A stretch of 64,000 bases of DNA, taken from Bacteroides graminisolvens DSM 19988 = JCM 15093. GTDB taxonomy: Bacteria > Bacteroidota > Bacteroidia > Bacteroidales > Bacteroidaceae. Location: positions 1 through 64,000 of the forward strand of contig NZ_ATZI01000013.1 in NCBI RefSeq assembly GCF_000428125.1, read 5' to 3'. Under the pieces are notes generated by a model. The model worked only from the letters and a program-made list of their open reading frames with translations. It ran no database searches and was not told the origin of the DNA. How positions within the stretch are numbered: position 1 is the first letter of the stretch; each line of letters opens with the position of its first letter. Below, one piece after another: positions 52,730 through 64,000 of this stretch. The translations under genes and the position numbers were made by a program.

Positions 52730-55700
52730 ATGTCTTCAAATACAGTAAATCAACGAGTTAATTTTGCTTCCATAAAGAATCCTTTAGAATATCCGGATTT
52801 CTTAGAGGTGCAATTGAAGTCATTTAAAGACTTTTTACAGTTAGATACTCCTCCCGAAAAACGTAAGAATGAGGGATTATATAAGGTGTTTGCTGAGAAT
52901 TTCCCTATAGCTGACACAAGGAATAACTTTGTTCTTGAGTTTTTGGATTACTATATTGATCCGCCGCGTTATACAATTGATGATTGTATAGAGCGAGGGC
53001 TTACATATAGCGTGCCATTAAAAGCTAAGCTTAAATTATACTGTACAGATCCTGATCATGAGGATTTTGATACTGTTATTCAAGATGTGTTTTTAGGTCC
53101 AATACCTTACATGACTGATAAAGCTACATTTGTTATAAATGGAGCTGAGCGTGTTGTTGTCTCTCAATTACATAGATCTCCTGGAGTGTTTTTCGGTCAA
53201 AGTGTGCATGCAAATGGTACCAAGCTATATTCAGCACGTATAATTCCTTTTAAAGGATCATGGATTGAATTCGCAACTGACATTAATAATGTTATGTATG
53301 CTTATATTGATCGTAAGAAGAAGCTTCCAGTTACGACTCTTTTACGTGCTATAGGATTTGAAAATGATAAAGATATTCTAGAAATCTTTAATCTTGCTGA
53401 AGATGTAAAGGTTAATAAGTCTAACTTAAAGAAAGTCATTGGAAGAAAGTTGGCCGCTAGGGTGTTGAAGACTTGGATTGAAGATTTTGTAGATGAGGAT
53501 ACCGGTGAGGTGGTTTCTATTGAGCGTAACGAAGTTATCATTGATCGCGAAACGATTTTGTCAGCTGAACATGTAGACGAAATTATAGAATCAGGCGTGC
53601 AGAATATTCTTTTACATAAGGATGAGCCCAATCAATCTGATTATTCAATTATATATAATACACTCCAAAAAGATCCTAGTAACTCTGAGAAAGAGGCTGT
53701 TTTGTATATCTATCGGCAGTTGCGTAATGCAGATCCAGCTGATGATGCAAGTGCTAGAGAAGTTATTAATAATTTATTCTTCTCAGAAAAAAGATATGAT
53801 CTTGGCGATGTTGGAAGATATAGGATCAACAAAAAGTTGAATCTTTCAACTGCTATGGACGTCAAAGTGTTGACGAAAGAAGATATTATTGAAATAATAA
53901 AATATCTGATAGAATTGATTAACTCTAAGGCCGATGTTGATGACATTGACCATTTGAGTAATCGCCGTGTAAGGACTGTTGGGGAGCAGTTGTCTAATCA
54001 ATTTGCTGTAGGTCTTGCGAGAATGTCTAGAACTATTCGTGAACGTATGAATGTTAGAGATAATGAGGTGTTTACGCCTATAGATCTAATTAATGCGAAG
54101 ACGATTTCCTCTGTTATAAATTCGTTTTTCGGGACAAATGCTTTGTCTCAATTTATGGACCAAACGAATCCTCTTGCTGAAATTACTCATAAGAGACGTA
54201 TGTCAGCTTTAGGCCCTGGTGGTTTGTCTAGAGAGAGGGCCGGATTTGAGGTTCGTGACGTGCATTATACCCATTATGGCCGTCTCTGCCCTATCGAGAC
54301 TCCTGAAGGCCCGAATATTGGTTTGATATCATCTTTGTGTGTTTACGCAAAGATCAACGAACTTGGTTTTATTGAAACACCGTATCGTAAAGTCAAGGAT
54401 AGTAAGGTAGATATCTCACCTGAAGGAATTATTTATCTAACTGCTGAAGAAGAGGAAGCCAAAATTATTGCTCAAGGAAATGCTCCACTAAACGATGAAG
54501 GTGCTTTTATTCGTAATAGAGTCAAATCAAGACAAGATGCTGATTATCCTGTTGTTGATCCTTCTGAAGTAGAACTAATGGATGTTGCACCACAACAAAT
54601 AGCATCAATTGCTGCATCTCTAATTCCTTTCTTGGAACATGATGATGCTAACCGAGCTTTGATGGGTTCTAATATGATGCGACAGGCTGTTCCGCTTCTT
54701 AAAAGTGAAGCGCCTATTGTGGGTACTGGTATTGAAAAGCAATTAGTTAAGGATTCGAGAACTCAAATAGCTGCTGAAGGTGATGGTATGGTTGAATTTG
54801 TTGATGCTACAACAATAAGTATATTATATGATAGAACACCCGAGGCGGAATTTGTAAGTTTTGAGCCAGCTCTGAAGGAATACAAAATTCCTAAATTTAG
54901 GAAAACCAACCAGAACATGACTATAGACCTTAGACCTATTTGTGAAAAAGGTCAAAGAGTAACTAAAGGTCAAATCCTAACGGAAGGATATTCTACAGAA
55001 AAGGGAGAATTAGCTCTCGGAAAGAATCTATTAGTGGCCTATATGCCTTGGAAAGGATACAACTACGAGGATGCTATTGTTCTAAACGAACGTGTTGTGC
55101 GTGAAGACCTTTTGACTTCTGTCCATGTAGAGGAATATTCTCTTGAAGTAAGGGAAACGAAAAGAGGTATGGAAGAATTAACTTCTGATATACCTAATGT
55201 TAGTGAGGAAGCAACTAAAGATCTAGATGAAAATGGTATAGTTCGTGTTGGTGCAAATATACAACCTGGTGATATTCTTATCGGTAAAATTACTCCTAAA
55301 GGAGAATCAGATCCTTCGCCTGAGGAAAAACTGTTACGTGCCATTTTTGGTGATAAGGCTGGTGATGTTAAAGATGCATCGCTGAAAGCTTCTCCTTCTT
55401 TGAAGGGAGTAGTTATTGATAAGAAATTATTCTCACGCGTAATTAAGAGTAGAAGCTCTAAACTTGCTGATAAAGCTCTATTACCCAAAATAGATGATGA
55501 GTTTGAATCAAAGGTGGCAAATCTTAAGACTATATTGGTAAAGAAACTATCAACTCTGACAGAAGGTAAAGTGTCACTTGGTGTTAAGGATTATTTGGGA
55601 GCTGAAGTTATTGCTAAAGGTTCTAAGTTTAGTCCTATTGATTTCGAAACACTAGACTTTAATTCGATCCAATTAAGCAACTGGACTTCGGATTTGCATA

Positions 55701-56542
55701 CAAATGAATTAATTAGAGATTTAGTTCTAAATTATTTGAAAAAATATAAAGAATTAGATGCTGATTTAAAACGTAAGAAATTTAGTATAACAATTGGTGA
55801 TGAATTACCAGCTGGTATAATTCAGATGGCTAAAGTATATGTTGCTAAAAAGCGCAAAATTGGTGTTGGTGATAAGATGGCTGGTCGTCACGGAAATAAA
55901 GGTATTGTCTCTCGTGTAGTTCGCCAAGAAGATATGCCATTCTTATCAGATGGTACTCCTGTAGATATTGTGCTTAATCCGCTTGGTGTGCCTTCGCGTA
56001 TGAACTTAGGACAGATTTTTGAAGCTGTCTTAGGCTCTGCAGGTAAAAAACTAGGTATTAAATTTGCTACTCCTATTTTTGATGGTGCTTCTCTAGAAGA
56101 TATAACACAGTGGACAGATAAAGCCGGTTTACCTCGTTTTGGTAAAACATATCTTTGTGATGGAGGTACTGGAGAGATGTTTGATCAGCCTGCTACAGTT
56201 GGTGTGACTTACATGTTGAAGTTAGGACACATGGTAGAAGATAAAATGCATGCTCGTTCTATTGGTCCTTATTCTCTAATTACTCAGCAGCCTCTCGGTG
56301 GTAAAGCACAATTTGGTGGTCAACGTTTTGGAGAAATGGAAGTGTGGGCTCTTGAAGCATTTGGTGCATCTCATATTTTACAGGAAATTCTAACGATTAA
56401 ATCGGATGATGTTGTTGGCCGTTCTAAAGCGTACGAAGCTATTGTAAAAGGCGAACCAATGCCTCAGCCTGGGATACCAGAGTCTTTAAATGTGTTGTTG
56501 CATGAATTAAGGGGTCTAGGGTTAAGTATTAATTTAGAATAG
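52730..56542 (+). CDS. rpoB: RNA polymerase beta subunit
   Basis: The 1270-residue protein is the beta subunit of the core enzyme. The rifampicin region reads [31 protein letters not shown] with wild-type Asp, His and Ser at the usual resistance positions, so rifampicin sensitivity is expected. The C-terminal [20 protein letters not shown] and the lysines binding the nucleotide ([14 protein letters not shown]) are present. rpoC follows 33 bases later. Confidence 0.99.
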   Translation: MSSNTVNQRVNFASIKNPLEYPDFLEVQLKSFKDFLQLDTPPEKRKNEGLYKVFAENFPIADTRNNFVLEFLDYYIDPPRYTIDDCIERGLTYSVPLKAKLKLYCTDPDHEDFDTVIQDVFLGPIPYMTDKATFVINGAERVVVSQLHRSPGVFFGQSVHANGTKLYSARIIPFKGSWIEFATDINNVMYAYIDRKKKLPVTTLLRAIGFENDKDILEIFNLAEDVKVNKSNLKKVIGRKLAARVLKTWIEDFVDEDTGEVVSIERNEVIIDRETILSAEHVDEIIESGVQNILLHKDEPNQSDYSIIYNTLQKDPSNSEKEAVLYIYRQLRNADPADDASAREVINNLFFSEKRYDLGDVGRYRINKKLNLSTAMDVKVLTKEDIIEIIKYLIELINSKADVDDIDHLSNRRVRTVGEQLSNQFAVGLARMSRTIRERMNVRDNEVFTPIDLINAKTISSVINSFFGTNALSQFMDQTNPLAEITHKRRMSALGPGGLSRERAGFEVRDVHYTHYGRLCPIETPEGPNIGLISSLCVYAKINELGFIETPYRKVKDSKVDISPEGIIYLTAEEEEAKIIAQGNAPLNDEGAFIRNRVKSRQDADYPVVDPSEVELMDVAPQQIASIAASLIPFLEHDDANRALMGSNMMRQAVPLLKSEAPIVGTGIEKQLVKDSRTQIAAEGDGMVEFVDATTISILYDRTPEAEFVSFEPALKEYKIPKFRKTNQNMTIDLRPICEKGQRVTKGQILTEGYSTEKGELALGKNLLVAYMPWKGYNYEDAIVLNERVVREDLLTSVHVEEYSLEVRETKRGMEELTSDIPNVSEEATKDLDENGIVRVGANIQPGDILIGKITPKGESDPSPEEKLLRAIFGDKAGDVKDASLKASPSLKGVVIDKKLFSRVIKSRSSKLADKALLPKIDDEFESKVANLKTILVKKLSTLTEGKVSLGVKDYLGAEVIAKGSKFSPIDFETLDFNSIQLSNWTSDLHTNELIRDLVLNYLKKYKELDADLKRKKFSITIGDELPAGIIQMAKVYVAKKRKIGVGDKMAGRHGNKGIVSRVVRQEDMPFLSDGTPVDIVLNPLGVPSRMNLGQIFEAVLGSAGKKLGIKFATPIFDGASLEDITQWTDKAGLPRFGKTYLCDGGTGEMFDQPATVGVTYMLKLGHMVEDKMHARSIGPYSLITQQPLGGKAQFGGQRFGEMEVWALEAFGASHILQEILTIKSDDVVGRSKAYEAIVKGEPMPQPGIPESLNVLLHELRGLGLSINLE

Positions 56543-56575
56543 TGAATCTTTAGCACATTTTAAAATAAATGTTAT

Positions 56576-59500
56576 ATGGCTTTTAGAAAAGAAAATAAGA
56601 TAAAGAGTAATTTCTCGAAGATTTCAATTGGTTTGGCTTCCCCTGAAGAAATTCTTGAAAATTCGAGTGGTGAGGTTTTAAAACCTGAAACTATAAATTA
56701 CCGTACATATAAGCCTGAACGCGATGGACTGTTCTGCGAAAGAATCTTTGGACCAATCAAAGATTACGAGTGTCATTGCGGAAAATATAAGCGTATTCGT
56801 TACAAAGGTATCGTTTGTGATCGTTGTGGCGTTGAAGTTACGGAAAAGAAAGTAAGACGTGAACGAATGGGACACATACAATTGGTCGTGCCCGTTGCTC
56901 ATATATGGTATTTCCGTTCTTTACCTAATAAAATAGGTTATTTGTTAGGCTTGCCAACCAAAAAACTTGATTCAATAATTTATTATGAAAGATACGTAGT
57001 TATACAGCCTGGTGTGAAATCAGAAGACGGTATTGCTGCATATGATTTGCTTTCAGAAGAAGAATATTTGGATATTCTAGACACTCTTCCTAAAGAAAAT
57101 CAGTATTTGGAAGATAATGATCCGAATAAGTTTATTGCTAAGATGGGTGCGGATGCTATCTATGACTTACTTTCTCGTCTTGACTTAGATGCTTTATCAT
57201 ATGAGTTGAGACATCGCGCGGGGAATGACGCCTCTCAGCAACGTAAGAATGAAGCATTAAAACGTTTACAAGTTGTTGAATCATTCCGTATTTCAAGAGG
57301 GCGTAATAAACCTGAATGGATGGTTGTGAGGATTGTTCCTGTTATTCCTCCTGAATTACGTCCATTAGTTCCTCTTGATGGGGGAAGGTTTGCTACTTCT
57401 GACTTGAATGATCTTTATAGAAGAGTTATAATTAGAAATAATCGTCTTAAGAGACTTATTGAGATAAAGGCTCCTGAAGTAATTTTGCGTAATGAAAAAC
57501 GTATGTTACAAGAATCAGTTGATTCCTTATTTGATAATTCTCGCAAATCAAGTGCCGTAAAGACGGATGCAAATAGACCATTAAAATCTTTGTCAGATAG
57601 CCTTAAGGGTAAACAAGGGCGTTTTCGTCAGAACTTGCTTGGTAAGCGTGTTGATTATTCTGCCCGTTCTGTTATTGTAGTGGGACCAGAATTAAAAATG
57701 CACGAGTGTGGTATCCCTAAATTAATGGCAGCAGAACTTTATAAACCTTTTGTTATTAGAAAGCTAATAGAAAGAGGTATTGTTAAAACAGTAAAGTCTG
57801 CGAAGAAAATTGTTGATCGCAAAGAACCTGTTATTTGGGATATTTTGGAACATGTTATGAAAGGACATCCAGTGCTGTTAAACCGTGCACCAACTTTGCA
57901 TAGACTGGGTATTCAGGCATTTCAACCTAAGATGATTGAAGGCAAAGCAATTCAGTTGCATCCGCTCGCTTGTACTGCTTTTAATGCAGACTTTGATGGT
58001 GACCAGATGGCTGTTCATTTACCTTTAAGTAATGAAGCCATATTGGAAGCGCAGATGTTGATGCTTGCTTCACATAATATCTTAAATCCCGCCAATGGAG
58101 CTCCAATTACTGTTCCTTCTCAAGACATGGTTCTTGGATTATACTATATCACTAAACTTCGTAAAGGGGCAAAAGGTGAAGGACTCATCTTTTATGGACC
58201 TGAAGAGGCGATGATTGCTTACAATGAAGGGAAAGTCGATATTCATTCTCCAATCAAAGTTATTGTAAAGGATTTAGACGAGAATGGCAACATTGTGGAT
58301 GTTTTGCGTGAAACGTCTGTTGGACGTGTTATTGTTAATGAAATTGTACCTGCAGAGGTTGGTTATATCAATACCATTATTTCTAAAAAATCCTTAAGAG
58401 AAATCATTGGTGATGTTATAAAAAAATGCGGAGTTGCAAAAACTGCAGATTTTCTAGATGGTATAAAAGATTTAGGGTATCGAATGGCATTTAAGGGTGG
58501 CCTTTCATTTAACTTAGATGATATTATTATTCCTGAGGAAAAGGAAACACTTGTACAAAGAGGGTATGATGAGGTTGAGCAAGTAATTAGTAACTATAAT
58601 ATGGGGTTCATTACAAATAACGAACGTTATAATCAGGTTATTGATATATGGACACACGTGAACTCTGAACTTTCAAATATACTAATGAAAACGATCTCAT
58701 CTGATGATCAAGGTTTTAATTCAGTGTATATGATGCTTGATTCTGGTGCTCGTGGATCAAAAGAGCAGATTAGACAGCTTTCTGGTATGCGTGGTCTTAT
58801 GGCTAAGCCTCAGAAAGCAGGTGCCGAGGGCGGACAGATTATTGAAAATCCTATCTTGTCAAACTTTAAAGAGGGATTATCTGTATTGGAGTATTTTATT
58901 TCTACTCACGGTGCCCGTAAAGGTCTTGCTGATACAGCTCTCAAAACAGCGGATGCAGGGTATCTAACTCGTCGTTTAGTTGACGTTTCGCACGATGTTA
59001 TTATTAATGAAGAAGACTGTGGCACACTTCGTGGTCTTGTATGCATGGACTTGAAGAATAATGATGATATTATTGCTACTTTGTATGAACGTATTTTAGG
59101 AAGAGTATCTGTACATGATATTATTCATCCTACTACTGGAGAGTTATTAGTTGCTGGTGGAGAAGAAATTACAGAAGATATCGCGAAAAAAATTCAAGAA
59201 TCTCCAATAGAGAGTGTCGAAATACGTTCGGTATTAACTTGTGAATCTAAAAAGGGAGTTTGCGCCAAATGTTACGGAAGAAATTTAGCGACTAACCGTA
59301 TGGTTCAGAAAGGTGAGGCGGTTGGTGTTATTGCCGCACAATCAATTGGTGAGCCGGGTACACAGTTAACATTGAGAACTTTCCACGCTGGAGGAACTGC
59401 AGCTAATATAGCTGCAAATGCAAGTATAGTGGCTAAGAATGATTCGCGCCTAGAGTTTGAAGAACTTAGAACGGTTGATGTTGTTGATGAGAGTGGTGAG

Positions 59501-60856
59501 GCTGCTAAAGTCGTTGTTGGACGTTTAGCTGAGGTTCGCTTCATAGATGTAAATACGAATATTGTTTTATCAACTCATAATGTTCCTTATGGTTCAAAAC
59601 TTTACGCCGCAGACGGTGATATAGTAAATAAAGGTAAGGTTATTGCTAAATGGGATCCTTTTAATGCTGTTATCATTACTGAAGCTACAGGTAGAATTGA
59701 TTTTGAAGGGGTGATTGAGAATATTACTTATAAAGTTGAATCAGACGAAGCAACTGGTCTTAGAGAAATAATCATAATTGAATCTAAAGATAAAACTAAA
59801 GTCCCATCTGCTCATGTAATATCTGAGAGTGGTGATTTGATTAGAACATATAATCTTCCTGTGGGTGGACACGTTGTTATTGAAAATGGACAAAAGGTCA
59901 AGGCAGGTGAGGTAATAGTTAAGATCCCTCGCGCTGTAGGTAAGGCTGGTGATATTACTGGAGGATTGCCCCGTGTAACAGAGCTTTTTGAAGCCCGTAA
60001 TCCATCAAATCCGGCAGTGGTCTCAGAAATTGACGGAGAGATTAGTATGGGGAAAATTAAAAGAGGAAATCGTGAAATTATTGTCACCTCAAAAACTGGA
60101 GAGGTTAAGAAATATTTAGTTGCTCTTTCTAAACAAATTCTAGTTCAGGAAAATGATTATGTTCGGGCAGGAACTCCATTATCTGATGGTGCCACAACTC
60201 CATCTGATATTTTGGCTATTAAGGGCCCTACTGCAGTTCAAGAATACATAGTTAACGAGGTTCAGGATGTATACAGGCTTCAAGGTGTGAAAATTAACGA
60301 CAAGCATTTTGAGATAATTGTGCGTCAGATGATGCGAAAAGTACAGATTGATGAACCTGGTGATACTCGCTTCTTGGAACAACAAGTGGTTGATAAGCTT
60401 GACTTTATGGAGGAAAACGACCGAATTTGGGGTAAAAAGGTTGTAGTTGAATCTGGTGATTCTCAAACTTTACAAGCTGGACAAATTGTTACTGCACGTA
60501 AGTTGAGAGATGAAAACAGTATGTTAAAACGTCGTGACTTGAAACTTGTCGAAGTTCGTGATGCTATACCAGCAACATCTACCCAAATATTACAAGGTAT
60601 CACTCGTGCTGCTTTACAAACATCTAGCTTTATGTCGGCAGCATCATTCCAAGAGACAACTAAAGTCTTAAATGAAGCTGCGATAAATGGTAAAGTTGAT
60701 CGTTTAGAGGGTATGAAAGAAAATGTAATATGTGGTCATTTAATTCCTGCAGGAACTGGGCAACGTGAATTTGAAAAAATCATTGTTGGCTCTAAAGAGG
60801 AATACGATAGGGCTTTGGCTAATAAGAGGACGGTAATTGATTATACGGAATCATAG
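56576..60856 (+). CDS. rpoC: RNA polymerase beta' subunit
   Basis: The 1426-residue protein is the catalytic beta' subunit. The N-terminal zinc site ([20 protein letters not shown]), the catalytic [12 protein letters not shown] motif binding Mg2+, the bridge helix/trigger loop region and the second zinc site ([15 protein letters not shown]) are all intact. It ends the rpoBC segment; an inverted repeat 39 bases after its stop is the likely terminator. Confidence 0.99.
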   Translation: MAFRKENKIKSNFSKISIGLASPEEILENSSGEVLKPETINYRTYKPERDGLFCERIFGPIKDYECHCGKYKRIRYKGIVCDRCGVEVTEKKVRRERMGHIQLVVPVAHIWYFRSLPNKIGYLLGLPTKKLDSIIYYERYVVIQPGVKSEDGIAAYDLLSEEEYLDILDTLPKENQYLEDNDPNKFIAKMGADAIYDLLSRLDLDALSYELRHRAGNDASQQRKNEALKRLQVVESFRISRGRNKPEWMVVRIVPVIPPELRPLVPLDGGRFATSDLNDLYRRVIIRNNRLKRLIEIKAPEVILRNEKRMLQESVDSLFDNSRKSSAVKTDANRPLKSLSDSLKGKQGRFRQNLLGKRVDYSARSVIVVGPELKMHECGIPKLMAAELYKPFVIRKLIERGIVKTVKSAKKIVDRKEPVIWDILEHVMKGHPVLLNRAPTLHRLGIQAFQPKMIEGKAIQLHPLACTAFNADFDGDQMAVHLPLSNEAILEAQMLMLASHNILNPANGAPITVPSQDMVLGLYYITKLRKGAKGEGLIFYGPEEAMIAYNEGKVDIHSPIKVIVKDLDENGNIVDVLRETSVGRVIVNEIVPAEVGYINTIISKKSLREIIGDVIKKCGVAKTADFLDGIKDLGYRMAFKGGLSFNLDDIIIPEEKETLVQRGYDEVEQVISNYNMGFITNNERYNQVIDIWTHVNSELSNILMKTISSDDQGFNSVYMMLDSGARGSKEQIRQLSGMRGLMAKPQKAGAEGGQIIENPILSNFKEGLSVLEYFISTHGARKGLADTALKTADAGYLTRRLVDVSHDVIINEEDCGTLRGLVCMDLKNNDDIIATLYERILGRVSVHDIIHPTTGELLVAGGEEITEDIAKKIQESPIESVEIRSVLTCESKKGVCAKCYGRNLATNRMVQKGEAVGVIAAQSIGEPGTQLTLRTFHAGGTAANIAANASIVAKNDSRLEFEELRTVDVVDESGEAAKVVVGRLAEVRFIDVNTNIVLSTHNVPYGSKLYAADGDIVNKGKVIAKWDPFNAVIITEATGRIDFEGVIENITYKVESDEATGLREIIIIESKDKTKVPSAHVISESGDLIRTYNLPVGGHVVIENGQKVKAGEVIVKIPRAVGKAGDITGGLPRVTELFEARNPSNPAVVSEIDGEISMGKIKRGNREIIVTSKTGEVKKYLVALSKQILVQENDYVRAGTPLSDGATTPSDILAIKGPTAVQEYIVNEVQDVYRLQGVKINDKHFEIIVRQMMRKVQIDEPGDTRFLEQQVVDKLDFMEENDRIWGKKVVVESGDSQTLQAGQIVTARKLRDENSMLKRRDLKLVEVRDAIPATSTQILQGITRAALQTSSFMSAASFQETTKVLNEAAINGKVDRLEGMKENVICGHLIPAGTGQREFEKIIVGSKEEYDRALANKRTVIDYTES

Positions 60857-60894
60857 TTCCTTTCATGGAATGATCGCCTGTTAAATATTATTAT

Positions 60895-60946
60895 GAACAC
60901 CTGAGTTGATATCTAATATTATATATTAATATCATCTTGGGTGTTC
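60895..60946 (+). terminator. Terminator after rpoC
   Basis: GAACACCTGAGTTGATAT (60895-60912) pairs with the matching sequence at 60929-60946, with three mismatched or wobble positions, followed by TTGTATTTTTT. The rest of 60947-61076 is AT-rich without visible features. Confidence 0.75.
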
Positions 60947-61076
60947 TTGTATTTTTTATCATTTTAATGGTTTGCAATATATAATCTTTGTTTAAATCAA
61001 TCTTACTGAATTATTATATCTTTAATTCCTTGATTTGCCCCACAAATAGAGAACAAAAAATAAAAAAAGATATTGG

Positions 61077-61108
61077 TTTGATATATTGGATTATTATTTG
61101 TATTTTTG
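61077..61108 (+). promoter_or_regulatory. Promoter of the rpsL-rpsG-fusA operon
   Basis: TTTG (61077-61080) and TATTTTTG (61101-61108) are spaced 20 bases apart, a textbook Bacteroides promoter. The ATG of rpsL lies about 60 bases downstream. Confidence 0.8.
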
Positions 61109-61169
61109 CAGCCCGAATTATACTGTATTGAAATTAATAATAAATAATATATAATTAAAAACAATTAAA

Positions 61170-61574
61170 ATGCCTACAATTCAACAATTAGTAAGAAAAG
61201 GGCGCTCAGTGTTGGTAGAGAAAAGTAAATCTCCTGCGCTGGATTCTTGCCCTCAAAGACGCGGCGTTTGTGTTAGGGTGTATACAACAACACCTAAAAA
61301 GCCGAATTCAGCAATGCGTAAAGTGGCACGTGTTCGCCTTACAAATCAAAAAGAGGTAAACTCTTATATACCAGGTGAAGGACACAACCTTCAGGAACAC
61401 TCCATCGTTTTAGTTCGTGGTGGACGTGTGAAAGACCTTCCTGGTGTTCGCTATCACATTGTACGTGGCACTTTGGATACAGCAGGAGTAGCTGGTCGTA
61501 CTCAAAGAAGATCTAAGTATGGTGCAAAAAGACCAAAGCCAGGTCAACCAGCAGCTCCTGCAAAGAAAAAATAA
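61170..61574 (+). CDS. rpsL: 30S ribosomal protein S12
   Basis: The 134-residue protein lies at the decoding centre. The conserved [17 protein letters not shown] and [17 protein letters not shown] segments both keep the lysines where streptomycin-resistance mutations occur, so the wild-type form is present. A C-terminal extension rich in Pro, Ala and Lys ([10 protein letters not shown]) is slightly longer than in E. coli. Confidence 0.98.
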   Translation: MPTIQQLVRKGRSVLVEKSKSPALDSCPQRRGVCVRVYTTTPKKPNSAMRKVARVRLTNQKEVNSYIPGEGHNLQEHSIVLVRGGRVKDLPGVRYHIVRGTLDTAGVAGRTQRRSKYGAKRPKPGQPAAPAKKK

Positions 61575-61687
61575 TTAACAAATTATAACTCGTTTTCGTT
61601 ATTGGAAAAGTATAAGGTTGAGTAAATGTCCTAGTGAGGGTGTTGAAGACAAAATGCAACCAAAAACAAAACATTATTTATTGTAAA

Positions 61688-62164
61688 ATGAGAAAAGCTA
61701 AACCCAAAAAACGTGTGATCTTACCAGATCCGGTGTTTAATGATCAAAAAGTATCGAAATTTGTGAATCATCTCATGTATGATGGCAAAAAAAACACTTC
61801 GTATGAAATTTTTTATGCAGCATTAGAGGTTGTTAAGAATAAGCTTCCTAATGAAGAAAAAAGTGCTTTGGAGGTGTGGAAGAAGGCTCTAGATAATATT
61901 ACGCCTTTAGTGGAAGTGAAATCTAGACGTGTAGGTGGCGCGACTTTCCAGGTTCCGACTGAAATCAGACCCGATCGTAAAGAATCAATTTCGATGAAGA
62001 ATCTAATTTTATATGCTCGTAAGAGAGGCGGAAAGTCTATGGCTGATAAACTTGCTGCTGAGATTATAGATGCTTTCAACGAACAAGGAGGGTCATTTAA
62101 ACGTAAAGAGGATATGCATAGAATGGCTGAAGCTAATCGTGCTTTTGCGCATTTTAGATTCTAA
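61688..62164 (+). CDS. rpsG: 30S ribosomal protein S7
   Basis: The 158-residue protein organises the 3' domain of 16S rRNA. It starts [19 protein letters not shown]; the open frame runs 18 codons upstream to 61634, but those residues are unlike the family. [18 protein letters not shown] and [24 protein letters not shown] ends are conserved. It lies between rpsL (113 bases) and fusA (20 bases). Confidence 0.97.
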   Translation: MRKAKPKKRVILPDPVFNDQKVSKFVNHLMYDGKKNTSYEIFYAALEVVKNKLPNEEKSALEVWKKALDNITPLVEVKSRRVGGATFQVPTEIRPDRKESISMKNLILYARKRGGKSMADKLAAEIIDAFNEQGGSFKRKEDMHRMAEANRAFAHFRF

Positions 62165-62184
62165 ATATATAAAAGTACTAGAAG

Positions 62185-64000
62185 ATGGCAAAACATGATT
62201 TACATTTAACTCGTAATATCGGTATCATGGCTCATATTGATGCTGGTAAGACTACAACTTCGGAGCGTATCTTGTTTTATACCGGATTGACACACAAAAT
62301 TGGTGAGGTTCATGATGGAGCAGCTACAATGGACTGGATGGAACAAGAGCAGGAGCGTGGAATTACTATTACATCTGCTGCTACTACTACGAGGTGGAAA
62401 TATGCAAACGAAACCTATAAAATAAATTTAATAGATACACCTGGACACGTTGACTTTACAGCGGAAGTGGAACGTTCTCTTCGTGTTTTGGATGGGGCAG
62501 TTGCTACTTACTGTGCTGTGGGTGGTGTCGAGCCTCAGTCCGAAACTGTATGGCGTCAAGCTGATAAGTATAATGTTCCCAGAATTGGTTACGTAAATAA
62601 AATGGACCGATCAGGCGCTGACTTTTTTGAAGTAGTCCGTCAGATGAAAGATATTTTAGGAGCAAATCCGTGTCCTGTTGTTGTTCCCATTGGTGCGGAA
62701 GAAACTTTTAAGGGACTTGTGGACTTGATTAAGATGAAGGCTATTTATTGGCATGATGAGACAATGGGTGCTGACTATACTGTTGACGAGATTCCTGCTG
62801 ATTTAGTTGATGAGAGCAATGAATGGAGAGATAAGATGCTTGAAAAAGTTGCTGAGTATGATGATGCATTAATGGAGAAATATTTTGATGATCCATCTAC
62901 TATCACAGAAGAAGAAGTTTTGAGAGCGTTGCGTAATGCCACTGTTCAAATGGCTATTGTTCCTATGCTTTGTGGTTCTTCTTTTAAAAATAAGGGCGTA
63001 CAGACATTATTGGATTACGTATGTGCTTTTTTACCATCTCCTTTAGATACAGAAAATGTTGTTGGTACAAATCCCAATACAGGGATTGAAGAAGATCGTA
63101 AGCCTGATGAGGAAGACAAAACTGCTGCTTTAGCCTTCAAAATTGCGACAGACCCCTATGTAGGTCGTCTAACTTTTTTCCGTGTTTATTCAGGTAAAGT
63201 TGATGCAGGTTCTTATGTTTACAATTCTCGCTCAGGGAAGAAGGAGCGTATTTCTCGTTTATTTCAGATGCACTCAAATAAACAAAATCCAGTTGAGGTT
63301 ATCGGTGCTGGGGATATTGGTGCTGCTGTTGGTTTAAAGGATATTCGTACAGGCGATACATTATGTGATGAATCGGCTCCTATTGTATTGGAATCTATGG
63401 ATTTTCCTGAACCAGTTATCGGTGTTGCAATTGAACCTAAAACTCAAAAGGATATGGATAAGTTGTCTAACGGCTTAGCTAAGTTGGCAGAAGAAGATCC
63501 TACTTTTACAGTGAAGACTGATGAGCAAACCGGACAAACTGTTATTTCTGGAATGGGTGAATTGCACTTGGAAATTATTATTGATCGTCTTAAACGAGAA
63601 TTTAAAGTTGAATGTAACCAAGGTCGTCCCCAAGTTAATTACAAAGAGGCAATCACGAAGACTGTCAATTTAAGAGAAGTTTATAAAAAACAATCTGGAG
63701 GTCGTGGTAAGTTTGCTGATATTATTGTCAATATTGGTCCTGTTGATGCGGATTTCGTACAAGGAGGTCTACAGTTTATTGATGAAGTAAAGGGAGGCAA
63801 TATTCCTAAAGAGTTTATTCCATCTGTTCAAAAAGGCTTTCAGTCGGCAATGAAGAATGGTGTTCTTGCTGGTTATCCTCTTGATTCTTTGAAGGTTACA
63901 TTGGTTGACGGTTCATTTCACCCTGTTGATTCGGATCAATTATCTTTTGAAATTTGTGCAATACAAGCATACAAAAATGCATGTGCGAAAGCTGGCCCTG
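62185..64000 (+). CDS. fusA: Elongation factor G, 5' part (cut by right edge)
   Basis: The first 605 residues of EF-G, the GTPase that drives ribosomal translocation. The P-loop [15 protein letters not shown], switch [32 protein letters not shown] and [10 protein letters not shown] are all present, and domains II and III follow to domain IV ([15 protein letters not shown]). The start [17 protein letters not shown] is standard. The last ~100 residues lie outside the window. Its place after rpsG is the classic str operon order. Confidence 0.98.
   Translation, partial: MAKHDLHLTRNIGIMAHIDAGKTTTSERILFYTGLTHKIGEVHDGAATMDWMEQEQERGITITSAATTTRWKYANETYKINLIDTPGHVDFTAEVERSLRVLDGAVATYCAVGGVEPQSETVWRQADKYNVPRIGYVNKMDRSGADFFEVVRQMKDILGANPCPVVVPIGAEETFKGLVDLIKMKAIYWHDETMGADYTVDEIPADLVDESNEWRDKMLEKVAEYDDALMEKYFDDPSTITEEEVLRALRNATVQMAIVPMLCGSSFKNKGVQTLLDYVCAFLPSPLDTENVVGTNPNTGIEEDRKPDEEDKTAALAFKIATDPYVGRLTFFRVYSGKVDAGSYVYNSRSGKKERISRLFQMHSNKQNPVEVIGAGDIGAAVGLKDIRTGDTLCDESAPIVLESMDFPEPVIGVAIEPKTQKDMDKLSNGLAKLAEEDPTFTVKTDEQTGQTVISGMGELHLEIIIDRLKREFKVECNQGRPQVNYKEAITKTVNLREVYKKQSGGRGKFADIIVNIGPVDADFVQGGLQFIDEVKGGNIPKEFIPSVQKGFQSAMKNGVLAGYPLDSLKVTLVDGSFHPVDSDQLSFEICAIQAYKNACAKAGP

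Noticed and set aside
52730..56542. Resistance substitutions in rpoB (rifampicin) or rpsL (streptomycin)
   Set aside because: The usual positions in both proteins carry the wild-type residues.

Overview
The window looks like the chromosome of a Bacteroidales bacterium, most likely Bacteroides or a close relative. Three things point there. Its promoters follow the Bacteroides pattern TTTG-N18-20-TAnnTTTG and its genes lack Shine-Dalgarno sequences. It carries protein variants typical of that group, such as a long IspG, a single-domain GDP-mannose pyrophosphorylase and a DUF4369-type lipoprotein. At its left edge lies the start of an IS1182-family transposase of the kind found in Bacteroides. 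Most of the window is ordinary core genome.

Layout. 1-330: edge of an insertion sequence. 331-5256 (minus): ispG-purE-gcvH-PAP2-like-rpoN, tightly packed. 5386-7653 (plus): aminopeptidase P and an EamA transporter. 7717-11382: uridine-kinase-like protein, Na/Pi symporter and an unlisted 53-residue rubredoxin. 11532-15779 (plus): calcium P-type ATPase, HAD hydrolase, ribF. 15982-17806 (plus): a possible 29-residue membrane peptide, a CPBP protease, a DUF2975 protein and an Xre-type regulator. 17845-20247 (minus): sufE, a glutaminyl-cyclase-like lipoprotein, LD-carboxypeptidase. 20433-22411: ptb-buk. 22541-22637: candidate small RNA. 22720-28461: pnp, a redox-dead thioredoxin-like lipoprotein, greA, HIT protein, manC.

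28609-33513 is the one accessory-looking stretch. It starts at a tRNA-Leu and holds a Fic protein, three broken genes (an HEEGH-containing secreted protein with an apparent internal deletion, an eroded fragment, and a double-GNAT gene with a one-base homopolymer frameshift), an orphan membrane protein, a 4-copy 23-bp iteron array, 10-bp repeats and an orphan promoter-terminator unit.

33573-46204 returns to housekeeping genes: methyltransferase-like protein, cobalamin adenosyltransferase, DUF2795, outer-membrane beta-barrel, priA, LMW-PTP, 7TM-HD phosphohydrolase, gltX, waaA, gamma-carbonic anhydrase and a second aminopeptidase P. 46434-64000 is the translation/transcription supercluster: rpsU-xerC-hpf, tRNA Thr-Tyr-Gly-Thr, tuf, tRNA-Trp, secE-nusG-rplKAJL-rpoBC, rpsL-rpsG-fusA (cut by the right edge). 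Hairpin terminators inside this cluster (tuf/trnW, rplL/rpoB, rpoC/rpsL) split it into differently expressed segments.

I found no strong evidence for a wholly new system. The best candidates for follow-up are the small peptide-protease-regulator cluster at 16 kb, the iteron region at 32.9 kb and the promoter/terminator overlap in front of the tRNA-tuf operon.
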